DNA of 64,000 nucleotides, from assembly GCA_024641855.1 (NCBI GenBank), contig JAHECG010000003.1, positions 1 to 64,000 on the forward strand. Reading direction: 5' to 3'. The notes beneath the pieces are model-generated. The model ran no database searches. It was not told the origin of the DNA and was given only the letters and a program-made list of their open reading frames with translations. The stretch comes from Betaproteobacteria bacterium (GTDB taxonomy: Bacteria; Pseudomonadota; Gammaproteobacteria; Burkholderiales; Thiobacteraceae). Shown here piece by piece: positions 17,117 through 27,442 of this stretch (the first letter of the stretch is position 1; every line of letters starts with the position of its first letter). The translations under genes were made by a program, and so were the position numbers.

Positions 17117-19840
17117 ATGAAAACCTTGCTGTTAGTCGATGGATCATCCTACCTGTATCGCGCGTTTCATGCGTTGCCGGATTTGCGCAATGCCAATAAT
17201 GAACCCACTGGCGCGATTTATGGCGTATTGAATATGCTGCAGCGCCTACGCAAAGATATTCCAGCGGATTATATCGCGTGCGTGTTCGATGCAAAAGGCA
17301 AGACCTTTCGCGACGACTTGTATCCCGAATACAAAGCCAATCGACCATCGATGCCGGGTGATCTTGCGTCACAGATCGCACCCTTGCATGAAGCAGTACA
17401 AGCCATGGGCTGGCCCATTTTGATGATCGAGGGCGTGGAAGCCGACGATGTGATCGGTACGCTGGCGCAGGAAGCCGAAAAAAACGGCATGCGTACTGTT
17501 ATCTCCACCGGGGATAAAGACATCGCGCAGTTGGTTAATCCACACGTTACGCTGGTCAACACCATGAGCAATGAAAAGCTCGATGAGCCAGGGGTGCAAG
17601 CCAAATTTGGAGTTCCGGCTGAACGTATCGTCGATTACCTGACGTTGATCGGCGATACCGTGGACAACGTGCCGGGCGTGGAAAAGGTTGGCCCGAAGAC
17701 CGCCGTGAAATGGCTCACGCAGTACGGCACGCTGGATAACATCGTGGCGCATGCGCAAGACATCAGTGGCGTGGTGGGTGAGAACCTGCGCCGCGCGCTG
17801 GAATGGTTGCCCAAGGCGCGCGAGTTGTTGACGATTAAATGCGATGTGGAATTGCCGGTGCATGTGACGACATTGGAACCACATGCGCAAGACAGAGAAA
17901 AGTTGATTGAGTTATTTGGGCGCTTTGAATTCAAGACTTGGCTGCGCGAACTTCAGAGCGCAGGCGCTAAGCCTCAAGATTCCGGAAATCAGGCTGTACC
18001 CACAGAGCCAGAAAAACCAGCAGCACCGACGCAAGCAGTGGAATATGAAACCATTCTCAGCGACGCGCAGTTGGATGCGTGGCTGGCTACGATAACTCAG
18101 GCAGAACTCGTCTCGGTCGATACCGAGACGACCAGCTTAGAACCGATGCAGGCGCGCTTGGTGGGTATCTCCTTGTCGATTACGCCACATACCGGCGCTT
18201 ATATCCCCTTAGCGCATCACTATGCGGGCGCACCACAGCAATTAGATTTAGCCCAGGTGTTGGCCAAACTAAAACCTTGGTTGGAAGATCCACAGGCGAA
18301 AAAAGTCGGCCAAAATTTAAAGTACGACACGCATGTGCTGGCTAACCACGGCATTCGCATACAAGGCATCGCGCACGACACGCTGCTCCAATCCTATGTG
18401 TTGGAGGCGCATAAGCCGCACGGCATGGACTCGTTGGCGCACCGCCATCTGAACTATAAAACCGTGAGCTATGAAGAAGTCGCGGGCAAGGGCGCGAAGC
18501 AAATCGGTTTCGATCAAGTCTCGGTGGAAATCGCCAGCCACTATGCGGCGGAAGATGCTGACATTACCTTGCGCCTGCACGAAGCGCTGTACCCGCAAAT
18601 TGAGCGCGAAGAAAAATTGCAGTACGTCTATGCGCAAATCGAATTGCCCACTGCCGAAGTGTTGTTTGATATCGAACGCACCGGCGTGCTGCTGGATAGC
18701 CAATTACTCGCCGACCAAAGCCACGAACTCGGTATCAAACTGCTCGAGCTGGAGCGCCAGGCGCAGGAGCTGGCCGGGCAGCCGTTTAACTTGAATTCGC
18801 CGAAACAAATCCAGGAAATCTTGTTCAATCAACTCGGCTTGCCGGTGAAGAAAAAAACGCCCAGTGGCACGCCATCCACCGATGAAGACGTGCTGCAAGA
18901 ATTGGCGCTGGATTATCCGTTACCGAAATTGCTGCTCGAATATCGTGGCATGGCGAAGCTCAAATCGACTTACACCGACAAACTGCCACGCATGGTCGAT
19001 GCGCGTACTGGCCGGGTGCATACCAGTTATAACCAGGCAGTCGCGGTCACTGGGCGCCTTGCAAGTTCTGACCCCAATTTGCAAAACATTCCAGTGCGCT
19101 CCGCAGAAGGCCGACGCATCCGAGAAGCTTTCATTGCGCCACCCGGCAGTGTCCTGGTATCGGCGGATTATTCGCAAATCGAGTTACGCATCATGGCGTA
19201 TTTGTCGCACGACGAGGGCTTGCTCAAGGCTTTTGCTGCCGGACAAGACGTGCATCGCGCCACGGCGGCTGAGGTGTTCGGCACCACGCCGGAAGAAGTC
19301 AGCAGCGAACAACGCCGCTACGCCAAAGTAATCAACTTTGGTTTGATCTACGGTATGTCCGCTTTTGGCTTGGCGTCACAACTTGGGATTGAGCGTAGCG
19401 CCGCACAGTCATACATCGACCGTTATTTTGCACGCTATCCCGGCGTCGCCGATTACATGAATCGCACCCGCGAACAAGCCCGCGCCCAAGGCTATGTCGA
19501 AACCGTGTTCGGGCGCCGCTTATGGTTGCCGGAAATCCACGGCGCCAACGGCATGCGCCGCCAAGCCGCCGAGCGCGCTGCCATTAACGCACCGATGCAA
19601 GGCACGGCGGCGGACTTGATCAAGCTTGCGATGATCGCCGTGCACCGCTATTTACTGAATGAAAAGCTGCAATCACGCATCATTATGCAAGTGCACGATG
19701 AGCTGGTGCTGGAAGTACCCGAGAGCGAGTTAGCATTGATCAAAATCGAGTTGCCGCGCTTGATGGCGAGTGTGGCGCAGCTCGATGTGGTGCTCGAAGC
19801 TGAAGTCGGCGCAGGTCCGAATTGGGAAAAAGCGCACTAA
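17117..19840 (+). CDS. polA: DNA polymerase I
   Basis: A protein of 907 residues with all three activities. The 5'-3' exonuclease covers residues 1-280 (LLVDGSSYLYRAFHAL, GVEADDVIGTLA, STGDKDIAQLV). The 3'-5' exonuclease (about 310-500) keeps its metal ligands in VSVDTETTSLEP. The polymerase domain follows, with SADYSQIELRI (motif A), RRYAKVINFGLIYGMS (the O helix) and MQVHDELVLEVP (motif C). It therefore serves Okazaki fragment processing and repair, and is proofreading-competent. The length is as expected. Confidence 0.97.
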   Translation: MKTLLLVDGSSYLYRAFHALPDLRNANNEPTGAIYGVLNMLQRLRKDIPADYIACVFDAKGKTFRDDLYPEYKANRPSMPGDLASQIAPLHEAVQAMGWPILMIEGVEADDVIGTLAQEAEKNGMRTVISTGDKDIAQLVNPHVTLVNTMSNEKLDEPGVQAKFGVPAERIVDYLTLIGDTVDNVPGVEKVGPKTAVKWLTQYGTLDNIVAHAQDISGVVGENLRRALEWLPKARELLTIKCDVELPVHVTTLEPHAQDREKLIELFGRFEFKTWLRELQSAGAKPQDSGNQAVPTEPEKPAAPTQAVEYETILSDAQLDAWLATITQAELVSVDTETTSLEPMQARLVGISLSITPHTGAYIPLAHHYAGAPQQLDLAQVLAKLKPWLEDPQAKKVGQNLKYDTHVLANHGIRIQGIAHDTLLQSYVLEAHKPHGMDSLAHRHLNYKTVSYEEVAGKGAKQIGFDQVSVEIASHYAAEDADITLRLHEALYPQIEREEKLQYVYAQIELPTAEVLFDIERTGVLLDSQLLADQSHELGIKLLELERQAQELAGQPFNLNSPKQIQEILFNQLGLPVKKKTPSGTPSTDEDVLQELALDYPLPKLLLEYRGMAKLKSTYTDKLPRMVDARTGRVHTSYNQAVAVTGRLASSDPNLQNIPVRSAEGRRIREAFIAPPGSVLVSADYSQIELRIMAYLSHDEGLLKAFAAGQDVHRATAAEVFGTTPEEVSSEQRRYAKVINFGLIYGMSAFGLASQLGIERSAAQSYIDRYFARYPGVADYMNRTREQARAQGYVETVFGRRLWLPEIHGANGMRRQAAERAAINAPMQGTAADLIKLAMIAVHRYLLNEKLQSRIIMQVHDELVLEVPESELALIKIELPRLMASVAQLDVVLEAEVGAGPNWEKAH

Positions 19841-19841
19841 A

Positions 19842-19861
19842 AATGCCCGCATATGGCGGGC
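19842..19861 (-). terminator. Rho-independent terminator of the DUF3617 gene
   Basis: GCCCGC and GCGGGC pair around the loop ATATG (19845-19861). Read on the minus strand, the hairpin is followed by ATTTTTAG, so it terminates the minus-strand gene ending at 19890. It sits directly after the polA stop. On the plus strand the hairpin is followed by A residues, so it would not be a canonical terminator for polA. Confidence 0.75.
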
Positions 19862-19889
19862 AAAAAACACGATTAAGCTTGATATAAAA

Positions 19890-20417
19890 TCAACGCGGTG
19901 TACGCGGCTGATGGCCGTTCGGAATGTTTTTCATCATGTCGTTCAGATTCATCGTCCCCATACCGGGCATAGTGACATCTCCGGGTTTCTGCCCAGGCTT
20001 GCAAGCGCCGAGCCATTTACCTTCCAGCGTTTGGTGCGAAGACTTCATGCCGTGCATGGGTGGGGAGAAACTGGTGTCGATTTCGCCATGGTAACTGCGG
20101 GTAAAATCACCGGAAAAAATGGCTTTGGTCGTCGCCGTCGTGTTATCGATTTTGCAAACAGACTCAATGATAATTTTATCGCCCTCTTTATTCATGGAGT
20201 TTTTGCTGCATTGTTGGCGCGCTTGCGTTTGCCCTTGTGGTTGTAACAAATGGTCAGTTTTCTCATCGATACAGTGTTGGCTCAGCATGGACTGAGGCAT
20301 ACCGGGCGCCTGCATTTTCACTTCCCACAAACCGGGTTTGCGGGCGGGCATGCTGTTGGGGGCGGCATACGTGGTTGTGGCACAGATAAGAGCAAACAAA
20401 ACTAAGGCTGAGCGCAT
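19890..20417 (-). CDS. DUF3617 periplasmic protein
   Basis: A protein of 175 residues with a signal peptide (cut at TYA-AP) and the DUF3617 pattern: KPGLWEVKMQ near the mature N-terminus, paired cysteines (QHCID and QQCSK, then VCKI and GACKPG), and GDFTRSYHGEIDTSF. Such proteins are common in proteobacterial periplasms and have no assigned function. A GGGAGA ribosome-binding site precedes the ATG. It is a single gene with its own terminator. Confidence 0.85.
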   Translation of the reverse strand: MRSALVLFALICATTTYAAPNSMPARKPGLWEVKMQAPGMPQSMLSQHCIDEKTDHLLQPQGQTQARQQCSKNSMNKEGDKIIIESVCKIDNTTATTKAIFSGDFTRSYHGEIDTSFSPPMHGMKSSHQTLEGKWLGACKPGQKPGDVTMPGMGTMNLNDMMKNIPNGHQPRTPR

Positions 20418-20551
20418 GGTGGTCTCCCGGCAGGTTTAATGGGTTTCAATAGTTTACGCTTAGATTGCGGCCAAAGAGAAAAACGTAGAGAAATTTTGCC
20501 GCTGGCGCAATTGCGTATAAAATAGGCACCCTTTTTTGTTTTCGTGTCGCC

Positions 20552-21592
20552 ATGCAAATCGGCCCTTACCTGCTTAAGAACAATCTGATTGTCGCGCCCA
20601 TGGCGGGCGTGACCGATCGGCCATTTCGTCAATTGTGCAAGCAGTTGGGCGCGGGTATGGCGGTGTCCGAGATGGTGGCGAGCAATTCTCTGCTGTGGGG
20701 CTCAGCCAAGACACAGCGCCGCGCTAATCACGAAGGCGAGGTGGATCCAATTTCGGTACAGATTGCTGGCGCCAATCCCGCGATGATGGCCGAAGCGGCC
20801 AAGCACAACGTGGATAACGGCGCGCAGATCATCGATATCAATATGGGTTGCCCGGCGAAAAAAATCTGTAATGTCATGGCGGGATCCGCGCTATTGCAGA
20901 ATGAACCCTTAGTGGTGGAAATTCTTGAGGCTGTAGTGCGCGCAGTGAATGTGCCGGTAACCTTGAAGATTCGCACCGGCTGGGATCGCGAACATAAGAA
21001 CGCCCTATCCATTTTAAAGATCGCCGAGGCGAGCGGGATCCAAGCCCTGGCGATTCATGGTCGCACTCGCGCTTGTGGTTACAGTGGAGATGCCGAATAC
21101 GACACCATTGCTGCGATCAAAGCGAGCGCGCACATTCCAATTATTGCCAATGGTGATATTACGACGCCAGAAAAAGCCAAGTATGTACTCGACTACACGG
21201 GAGCCGATGCAGTGATGATCGGACGCGCCGCACAGGGTCGGCCGTGGATTTTTCGCGAGATCGCGCATTTCTTGGAAACGGGTAACAAATTACCCGAGCC
21301 GGAAGTCGCGGAGATTCATCGTGTCTTGTTGGCGCATTTGGCGGACTTGCATCACTTCTACGGCGAATACAGTGGGGTGCGCATGGCGCGCAAGCACATC
21401 TCTTGGTACACCAAGGGCTTGGTTGGCTCGGCTAGTTTTCGTCACCGCATGAACCAATTGGAAACAACCCAAGAACAACTCGATGCGGTGAATGCTTTTT
21501 TTACGCAACTCTTAGAACATGCGGCGCATTTGACGTATGAGCCTGTGAGCGAACCGGCAAGCGCAACAGCGGAAACCGAACTCGCAGCTTAA
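20552..21592 (+). CDS. dusB: tRNA-dihydrouridine synthase B
   Basis: A protein of 346 residues, an FMN-dependent TIM barrel that reduces uridine in the tRNA D-loop. Evidence: IVAPMAGVTDRPFR at the N-terminus, INMGCPAKKICN with the catalytic Cys, IHGRTRACGYSG, ANGDITTPEKAK and IGRAAQGRPWIFREI. It stands immediately before fis, the conserved dusB-fis operon. In E. coli this arrangement lets fis be controlled through dusB translation. Confidence 0.96.
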   Translation: MQIGPYLLKNNLIVAPMAGVTDRPFRQLCKQLGAGMAVSEMVASNSLLWGSAKTQRRANHEGEVDPISVQIAGANPAMMAEAAKHNVDNGAQIIDINMGCPAKKICNVMAGSALLQNEPLVVEILEAVVRAVNVPVTLKIRTGWDREHKNALSILKIAEASGIQALAIHGRTRACGYSGDAEYDTIAAIKASAHIPIIANGDITTPEKAKYVLDYTGADAVMIGRAAQGRPWIFREIAHFLETGNKLPEPEVAEIHRVLLAHLADLHHFYGEYSGVRMARKHISWYTKGLVGSASFRHRMNQLETTQEQLDAVNAFFTQLLEHAAHLTYEPVSEPASATAETELAA

Positions 21593-21652
21593 ACACGAGA
21601 CCTGGCAGGTAGCAGGCGCGGTACAACTTTAGAGCAGAACAAAGGGTCAGGG

Positions 21653-21892
21653 ATGGCACAGAAGGACAATGAGCTATCGGCTTGCGTACGCAAAGCCGTG
21701 CAGGAATATTTTAAGCATCTTGATGGAGAGAAGCCGGGAACAATTTACGACATGGTGCTGGCCTCGGTTGAAAAGCCGCTGATTGAAACCGTGTTGCATC
21801 ACGCTGAGGGCAACCAAACCCATGCCTCGGAGTTGTTGGGCATCAACCGCAATACCTTGCGCAAGAAAATGCAAATTTACAAAATCAAATAA
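21653..21892 (+). CDS. fis: Fis-family nucleoid-associated DNA-binding protein
   Basis: A protein of 79 residues. The C-terminal helix-turn-helix ([25 protein letters not shown]) matches Fis and the C-terminal domain of NtrC-type activators. The N-terminal part is shorter than that of E. coli Fis (98 residues), as is usual for betaproteobacteria. It is expected to bend DNA and modulate rRNA and growth-phase promoters. It lies 60 bases after dusB and 14 bases before purH, so all three may be co-transcribed. Confidence 0.92.
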   Translation: MAQKDNELSACVRKAVQEYFKHLDGEKPGTIYDMVLASVEKPLIETVLHHAEGNQTHASELLGINRNTLRKKMQIYKIK

Positions 21893-21906
21893 ACCAGAAA
21901 ACTCAC

Positions 21907-23475
21907 ATGTCTAATATAAAGCGCGCATTGATCAGTGTTTCCGACAAACATGGCATTGTCGATTTCGCTCGAATCCTTAAAAAATTTAAAGTTGAAATTT
22001 TATCTACCGGCGGCACGGCGAAATTGCTGGCGGATAGCGGTATCCCCGTGATTGAAGTTGGTGACTACACCGGATTTCCGGAAATGCTGGATGGCCGCGT
22101 GAAGACCCTGCACCCGAAAGTGCATGGCGGTATTCTGGGTCGGCGCGATTTAGATTCGCATGTGAAGGCGATGCAAGAAGCGGATATTCCGCCGATCGAT
22201 TTGGTGGTGGTGAATCTGTATCCATTCGCCGCAACCATTGCTAAGCCGAATTGCACGCTCAACGAAGCGATTGAAAATATCGACATCGGCGGCCCGACCA
22301 TGGTGCGCGCTGCCGCAAAAAACTATCATCATGTTGCGGTTGTCACAGACCCGGCAGATTACAAACGCGTGATTTCGGAAATGGAAATGACCGGCGGCAT
22401 TCTCGCTGGCGACACGCGCTTTGAGCTGGCTTGCAAGGCGTTTTCACATACCGCTGAATACGATGGCACCATCAGTAATTATCTAACCTCGATCGATTCG
22501 CGCGGACGCCGTGAAGGCTTCCCAAAGCGTCTTAATTTGCATTTTACCGTCGCGCAAGAGTTGCGTTATGGCGAGAACCCGCATCAAAGCGCGGCGTTCT
22601 ATACCAGCCCCGGAGACCGCGAGGCCTCGATCTCTACCGCGCGTCAGTTGCAAGGCAAAGAGCTGTCCTACAACAACATCGCTGATGCCGATGCCGCGCT
22701 GGAATGCATTAAACAATATAACGAAGGCCCGGCTTGCGTCATCGTCAAGCACGCCAATCCGTGCGGTGTGGCTTATGGCGCGAATTTTTTAGAAGCTTAT
22801 GATCGCGCTTATAAGACCGATCCGGAATCGGCGTTCGGCGGCATTATCGCTTTCAATGGTGAGTTGGATGCAGCAACGGCGCAGGCCATCGCTGACCGAC
22901 AATTCGTGGAAGTGATTATCGCGCCAAAAATTTCTGCGGCGGCGGTAGAAGTCGCGGCGGCGAAAAAGAATGTGCGCCTATTGGAGTGCGGCACTTGGTC
23001 GAATGAGCCGACATCACGTATCGACTTTAAACGCGTCACGGGCGGCATTTTGCTGCAAGACGCGGATCAAGCCTTGTTCGAGGATTTGAAAGTGGTGAGT
23101 CAACGCGTGCCGACCGACGAAGAAATGAGCGACTTATTATTTGCTTGGCGTGTCGCCAAATTCGTGAAGTCGAATGCGATTGTTTACGCGAAAAACAAAA
23201 TGACGATCGGCGTTGGCGCGGGGCAAATGAGCCGCATCAATTCGGCGCGCATTGCTGCGATTAAAGCCGAGCACGCAGGTTTGCCGGTCGCGGGTTCGGT
23301 GATGGCGTCGGACGCCTTCTTCCCGTTTCGCGATGGTATCGATCAAGCGGCAGCAGCGGGTATTGTCGCGGTAATTCAACCCGGCGGCAGTATGCGCGAC
23401 GAAGAAGTCATTGCGGCTGCGAATGAACACGGCATGGCGATGGTGTTTACCGGCATGCGGCATTTTAGGCATTGA
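21907..23475 (+). CDS. purH: Bifunctional AICAR formyltransferase / IMP cyclohydrolase
   Basis: A protein of 522 residues that catalyses the last two steps of IMP synthesis. The N-terminal MGS-like cyclohydrolase domain (1-200) includes [26 protein letters not shown] and [16 protein letters not shown]. The C-terminal transformylase includes [26 protein letters not shown] and KSNAIVYAK, and ends with [10 protein letters not shown]. The length is normal. It is followed by purD and purE. Confidence 0.97.
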   Translation: MSNIKRALISVSDKHGIVDFARILKKFKVEILSTGGTAKLLADSGIPVIEVGDYTGFPEMLDGRVKTLHPKVHGGILGRRDLDSHVKAMQEADIPPIDLVVVNLYPFAATIAKPNCTLNEAIENIDIGGPTMVRAAAKNYHHVAVVTDPADYKRVISEMEMTGGILAGDTRFELACKAFSHTAEYDGTISNYLTSIDSRGRREGFPKRLNLHFTVAQELRYGENPHQSAAFYTSPGDREASISTARQLQGKELSYNNIADADAALECIKQYNEGPACVIVKHANPCGVAYGANFLEAYDRAYKTDPESAFGGIIAFNGELDAATAQAIADRQFVEVIIAPKISAAAVEVAAAKKNVRLLECGTWSNEPTSRIDFKRVTGGILLQDADQALFEDLKVVSQRVPTDEEMSDLLFAWRVAKFVKSNAIVYAKNKMTIGVGAGQMSRINSARIAAIKAEHAGLPVAGSVMASDAFFPFRDGIDQAAAAGIVAVIQPGGSMRDEEVIAAANEHGMAMVFTGMRHFRH

Positions 23476-23484
23476 TGAATACTG

Positions 23485-23565
23485 TGAGGGGAGAGGCGAT
23501 AGACGTGAGGGGTGAAAATGCGGCACGGATGGTGTTACGCCTAAGCCCTATCGCCTCACGCCTTA
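23485..23565. repeat. Imperfect long inverted repeat between purH and purD
   Basis: GAGGCGATAG at 23493-23502 is exactly complementary to CTATCGCCTC at 23548-23557. The match extends outward imperfectly to about 15 of 18 positions. The loop is about 45 bases. The arms have the G- and A-rich composition of small intergenic repeat elements. It has no T tract, so it is unlikely to be a terminator. It could be a processing or stabilising hairpin in the purH-purD message. Confidence 0.5.
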
Positions 23566-23572
23566 CGCAGAT

Positions 23573-24850
23573 ATGAAACTACTCGTTATCGGTAACGGCG
23601 GACGCGAACACGCCATCGCTTGGAAGCTTGCACAGTCACCGCGCATACAGCGCATTTTCGTCGCGTCAGGTAATGGCGGCACAGCGCGTGATCCAGATTT
23701 GGCCAATGTGCCCATTACCGGTATTCCGGAACTGGTGGCGTTTGCCAAGCAAGAAAATATTTATTTAACGGTCGTCGGCCCGGAAGCGCCGTTGGCGGCG
23801 GGCGTGGTCGATGCGTTTCGCGATGCTGGCCTGAAAATATTTGGTCCTACGCAAGCAGCGGCACAGCTCGAATCGTCGAAAGATTTCGCTAAGGCGTTTA
23901 TGTTGCGGCACGGCATTCCGACCGCAGCTTACGGCACCTTCACGCAAGCGGCCGATGCGCATGCATATATCAATCAGCAAGGCGCGCCGATTGTCATCAA
24001 AGCTGATGGCTTGGCGGCCGGTAAAGGTGTGGTTGTCGCGCAAACCTTGGACGAAGCGCATGCCGCCGTGGACATGATGCTCGGCGATCAAAAGTTGGGC
24101 GAGGCCGGTGCGCGCGTGGTGATCGAAGAATGCTTGGTGGGAGAAGAGGCCAGCTTTATTGTTTTGGTGGATGGCGAACACGTGCTGCCCATGGCCACCA
24201 GTCAAGATCACAAGCGTTTACTGGATGGGGATGAAGGCCCCAACACTGGCGGCATGGGTGCGTATTCTCCGGCGCCAGTGGTTACGCCAGAACTGCATGC
24301 GCGCATTTTGCGCGAAGTGATTACACCGACGGTGCAAGGCATGGCCAAAGACGGCATTCGTTACACCGGTTTTCTTTACGCTGGCGTGATGATCGATGCC
24401 GAAAACAATATCAAGGTGTTGGAATTTAATTGCCGTATGGGCGACCCCGAAACGCAGCCCATCATGCTGCGCTTAAAAAGCGATTTGCTGAATTTGTTGG
24501 AGCATGCGGTAAACGGTACTTTGCATACGGTTGAAGCTGAGTGGGATCGACGCACCGCGCTCGGCGTGGTGATGGCTGCCGCCAATTACCCCGAGAGTCC
24601 ACGCAAGGGGGATTTGATTACCGGTTTGCCGCCCAAGGGTGAGGACTATATGGTGTTCCATGCCGGTACGCAGCAAACCGGACGCGATGTATTTACCTCG
24701 GGTGGCCGCGTGCTGTGCGTAACGGCGCTCGGCGATACGGTAAAAATGGCGCAACGCCGCGCCTATGAAATTGCCGATCAAATTAAATTCGATGGTGCGC
24801 AAATGCGGCGCGATATTGGCTATCGCGCTATCGGGCCGCGCGTAAAATAA
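23573..24850 (+). CDS. purD: Phosphoribosylamine-glycine ligase
   Basis: A protein of 425 residues with an ATP-grasp fold that makes GAR in purine synthesis. Evidence: LVIGNGGREHAIAWKL at the N-terminus, VGPEAPLAAGVVDAF, VIKADGLAAGKGVVVA, the conserved block DEGPNTGGMGAYSPAP, and EFNCRMGDPETQ, which carries metal ligands. The start ATG 23573 lies 97 bases after purH. Length and motifs are normal. Confidence 0.97.
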   Translation: MKLLVIGNGGREHAIAWKLAQSPRIQRIFVASGNGGTARDPDLANVPITGIPELVAFAKQENIYLTVVGPEAPLAAGVVDAFRDAGLKIFGPTQAAAQLESSKDFAKAFMLRHGIPTAAYGTFTQAADAHAYINQQGAPIVIKADGLAAGKGVVVAQTLDEAHAAVDMMLGDQKLGEAGARVVIEECLVGEEASFIVLVDGEHVLPMATSQDHKRLLDGDEGPNTGGMGAYSPAPVVTPELHARILREVITPTVQGMAKDGIRYTGFLYAGVMIDAENNIKVLEFNCRMGDPETQPIMLRLKSDLLNLLEHAVNGTLHTVEAEWDRRTALGVVMAAANYPESPRKGDLITGLPPKGEDYMVFHAGTQQTGRDVFTSGGRVLCVTALGDTVKMAQRRAYEIADQIKFDGAQMRRDIGYRAIGPRVK

Positions 24851-24866
24851 TTTTTAGGAGTTAACA

Positions 24867-25373
24867 ATGACCAAACCGTTCGTCGCCGTATTAATGGGTT
24901 CTGATTCCGATCTGCCTACTATGCAAACCACGCTTGATACCTTGGGTGCACTGGGCATCACGTGGGAAGTCAAAATCACTTCTGCGCATCGCACGCCGGA
25001 TGCCACGCGTGAATATGTGATGTCAGCCGAGCAACGCGGTTGCAAGGTGTTCATTTGCGCCGCAGGTTTGGCTGCGCACTTGGCCGGTGCAGTTGCGGCG
25101 CACACCTTGCGTCCAGTGATCGGGGTGCCGATGGATGGCGGCCCCTTATCAGGTTGGGATTCCTTGCTCTCCACCGTGATGATGCCGGGCGGTATTCCAG
25201 TCGCCTCGGTTGCCGTCGGTAAAGCCGGCGCAAAAAATGCCGCTTATCTGGCCGCGCAAATTTTGGCAGGTGCTGACGATGCCTTGCATCAACGTTTGAT
25301 CGCCGAGCGCGCCGCCAATGCAGAACAGATCAAACAAAAGGATGCGGCGCTGCAAGCCAAGCTAAAGGGCTAA
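24867..25373 (+). CDS. purE: N5-carboxyaminoimidazole ribonucleotide mutase (class I PurE)
   Basis: A protein of 168 residues. Evidence: VLMGSDSDLPTM, the catalytic SAHRTPDATREY, and GVPMDGGPLSGWDSLLS, all class I features. Class I PurE converts N5-CAIR, made by PurK, to CAIR. PurK often follows PurE in betaproteobacteria but is not in this position; tsaC follows instead. A good AGGAG precedes the ATG. Confidence 0.96.
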   Translation: MTKPFVAVLMGSDSDLPTMQTTLDTLGALGITWEVKITSAHRTPDATREYVMSAEQRGCKVFICAAGLAAHLAGAVAAHTLRPVIGVPMDGGPLSGWDSLLSTVMMPGGIPVASVAVGKAGAKNAAYLAAQILAGADDALHQRLIAERAANAEQIKQKDAALQAKLKG

Positions 25374-25397
25374 GCTTACCTGCCCGCAGGAGAAAAC

Positions 25398-25940
25398 GTG
25401 TTTTCTCAATCTGAATTGCGCGCTTACCTCAAACGTGGTGGTGTCATCGCCTACCCAACCGAATCCTGTTTTGGCTTGGGCTGTGACCCGCGAAACCGCG
25501 CAGCGGTACAAAAAATTCTCCGACTCAAACATCGGCCTTGGCATAAAGGTTTGATCTTGGTGGCGGCAAATGTGGGGCAAGTGCGGCGCTTTATTCAGCC
25601 GTTAAATCAGAGCCAACAAGCCAATTTAAATCAGTATTGGCCCGGCCCCTATACTTTCTTGTTGCCGATTTCAACGCGGGCACCGAAAGGTGTAACGGGT
25701 AAGCACCGGACGCTAGCGGTGCGCGTTTCTGCATATCCGGTGGTGGCGCGTTTGACCCGTATGCTGGGACCATTGGTTTCGACCAGCGCCAATATTGCAG
25801 GCGCTAAACCGCTAACGCGCGCGGCGGATGTGCAGCGCGCTTTTGGCGCCGCAGTGCGCGTGTTGCCAGGACGCGTCGGTAAACATAAGAAACCCTCAGC
25901 TATAATTGATCTTCAATCCGGAAACAAACTACGTGGATAA
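25398..25940 (+). CDS. tsaC: L-threonylcarbamoyladenylate synthase (TsaC/YrdC)
   Basis: A protein of 180 residues that makes threonylcarbamoyl-AMP for the t6A modification of tRNAs reading ANN codons. Evidence: [52 protein letters not shown] and [14 protein letters not shown]. The length fits TsaC rather than the longer Sua5. The start is GTG 25398 behind AGGAGAA. It ends two bases before hemF. Confidence 0.92.
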   Translation: MFSQSELRAYLKRGGVIAYPTESCFGLGCDPRNRAAVQKILRLKHRPWHKGLILVAANVGQVRRFIQPLNQSQQANLNQYWPGPYTFLLPISTRAPKGVTGKHRTLAVRVSAYPVVARLTRMLGPLVSTSANIAGAKPLTRAADVQRAFGAAVRVLPGRVGKHKKPSAIIDLQSGNKLRG

Positions 25941-25942
25941 AC

Positions 25943-26839
25943 ATGGACACAGCACGCGTTAAAACTTTTCTCACCGAGTTGCAAGAGCTCATCGTCGAAC
26001 GCATTGAGCAAATCGACGGCAAAGCCTTTAAACGCGATAGCTGGGATCGCACAGAAGGTGGCGGCGGCATGTCCTGCGTGATGGAAGAAGGTAATGTGCT
26101 GGAGCGCGGTGGCGTGAATTTCTCGCATGTATTCGGCACGCAACTCCCACCCTCGGCTTCGGCCAGTCGCCCAGAGTTAGCCGGGCGCGGTTTTGAGGCC
26201 ATGGGCGTATCGCTGGTGTTTCATCCGCGCAATCCCTATGCGCCGACGGTGCATATGAACGTGCGCTTTTTTGTCGCGCAGAAGCCAGGCGCGGAGCCGG
26301 TGTGGTGGTTTGGCGGCGGCATGGATCTCACGCCGTATTATGGTTTTGCGGAAGATGCCGTGCATTTTCACAGCATGTGCCGCAATGCGCTGGTGCCGTT
26401 TGGCGCCGATTATCACGCCAAGTACAAAAAATGGTGCGATGAGTATTTTTATCTCAAACACCGCCAAGAGCCGCGCGGCGTGGGCGGAATTTTCTTCGAT
26501 GATCTAAACGCGGGCGGCTTCGAGCATTGCTTCAATTTAGTGGAAAGCGTGGGCGATCACTTCCTGTCGGCCTATGCGCCAATTTTAGAGCGGCGCTTGG
26601 ATACACCCTATGGCGAACGAGAGCGCGATTTCCAAGCCTATCGGCGTGGACGCTACGTGGAATTCAATCTTGTGTATGACCGTGGCACCATCTTCGGCTT
26701 GCAAAGCGGTGGGCGCACCGAGTCGATCCTGATGTCGCTGCCCCCGATCGTGAAATGGCGCTACGATTGGAAACCCGAACCAGGTTCGCCGGAAGCCGCG
26801 CTGTATAGCGATTTTCTGATCGGTAAGGATTGGATCTAA
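25943..26839 (+). CDS. hemF: Oxygen-dependent coproporphyrinogen III oxidase
   Basis: A protein of 298 residues that decarboxylates coproporphyrinogen III to protoporphyrinogen IX using O2, so the organism makes haem aerobically. Evidence: [61 protein letters not shown] and [19 protein letters not shown]. It starts two bases after the tsaC stop. A perfect TATAAT at 25901-25906, inside the end of tsaC, could serve as an internal promoter. Confidence 0.97.
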   Translation: MDTARVKTFLTELQELIVERIEQIDGKAFKRDSWDRTEGGGGMSCVMEEGNVLERGGVNFSHVFGTQLPPSASASRPELAGRGFEAMGVSLVFHPRNPYAPTVHMNVRFFVAQKPGAEPVWWFGGGMDLTPYYGFAEDAVHFHSMCRNALVPFGADYHAKYKKWCDEYFYLKHRQEPRGVGGIFFDDLNAGGFEHCFNLVESVGDHFLSAYAPILERRLDTPYGERERDFQAYRRGRYVEFNLVYDRGTIFGLQSGGRTESILMSLPPIVKWRYDWKPEPGSPEAALYSDFLIGKDWI

Positions 26840-26852
26840 CGAGGATTCTTTT

Positions 26853-27413
26853 ATGAAAGTGGTGTGGAATGTTCCAAACGTTCTCACCCTGCTGCGTGTG
26901 CTGGCAGCACCCTTGCTGGCTTTCTTCCTCATGCGCAGCCAATACAACTATGCGCTGTATACCTTCGTTCTAGCCGCCATCACCGATGCCCTGGATGGCT
27001 TCATCGCCCGGCATTTCAATCAATACACAGAGTTTGGCGCGGCGCTAGACCCGCTGGCTGACAAGCTCATTACCCTCACCGGCATGCTAATCCTCACGTT
27101 TCAAGGCCTGGTACCGCTATGGCTCACGGTGGCGATGGTGGTGCGCGATAGCGTGATCGTTGTGGGTGCCTTTGCGTACCACCATTTGTTTGGCGAAATC
27201 GACATTCATCCCTCTTGGTTGGGAAAGCTGCATACCGTTATGGCCTTCATGCTTTTTACTGTGGTCATAGCACAGACGGCGCAGTTGATCGAAGTATCGA
27301 ACTGGTTGATGTTTGGTTTTTGGGCAGTGTTGGCGAGCTGCCTTACCAGCATGGTGCAATATGTGGCGTTGTGGGCAAAAAAAAAGCCGGACAAGCGGCA
27401 CGGTAGCAATTAG
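26853..27413 (+). CDS. CDP-alcohol phosphatidyltransferase (PgsA-like)
   Basis: A membrane protein of 186 residues with four to five helices. The CDP-alcohol phosphotransferase signature DG-x2-AR-x8-G-x3-D-x3-D is complete in DALDGFIARHFNQYTEFG followed by AALDPLADK. The start, WNVPNVLTLLRVLAAP, resembles phosphatidylglycerophosphate synthase. It probably makes phosphatidylglycerol phosphate or a related phospholipid at the inner membrane. It lacks the usual uvrC neighbour of pgsA, so I leave the symbol blank. Confidence 0.88.
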   Translation: MKVVWNVPNVLTLLRVLAAPLLAFFLMRSQYNYALYTFVLAAITDALDGFIARHFNQYTEFGAALDPLADKLITLTGMLILTFQGLVPLWLTVAMVVRDSVIVVGAFAYHHLFGEIDIHPSWLGKLHTVMAFMLFTVVIAQTAQLIEVSNWLMFGFWAVLASCLTSMVQYVALWAKKKPDKRHGSN

Positions 27414-27442
27414 TGGATTAAATGTGAATTGCAGCGTAGAGC

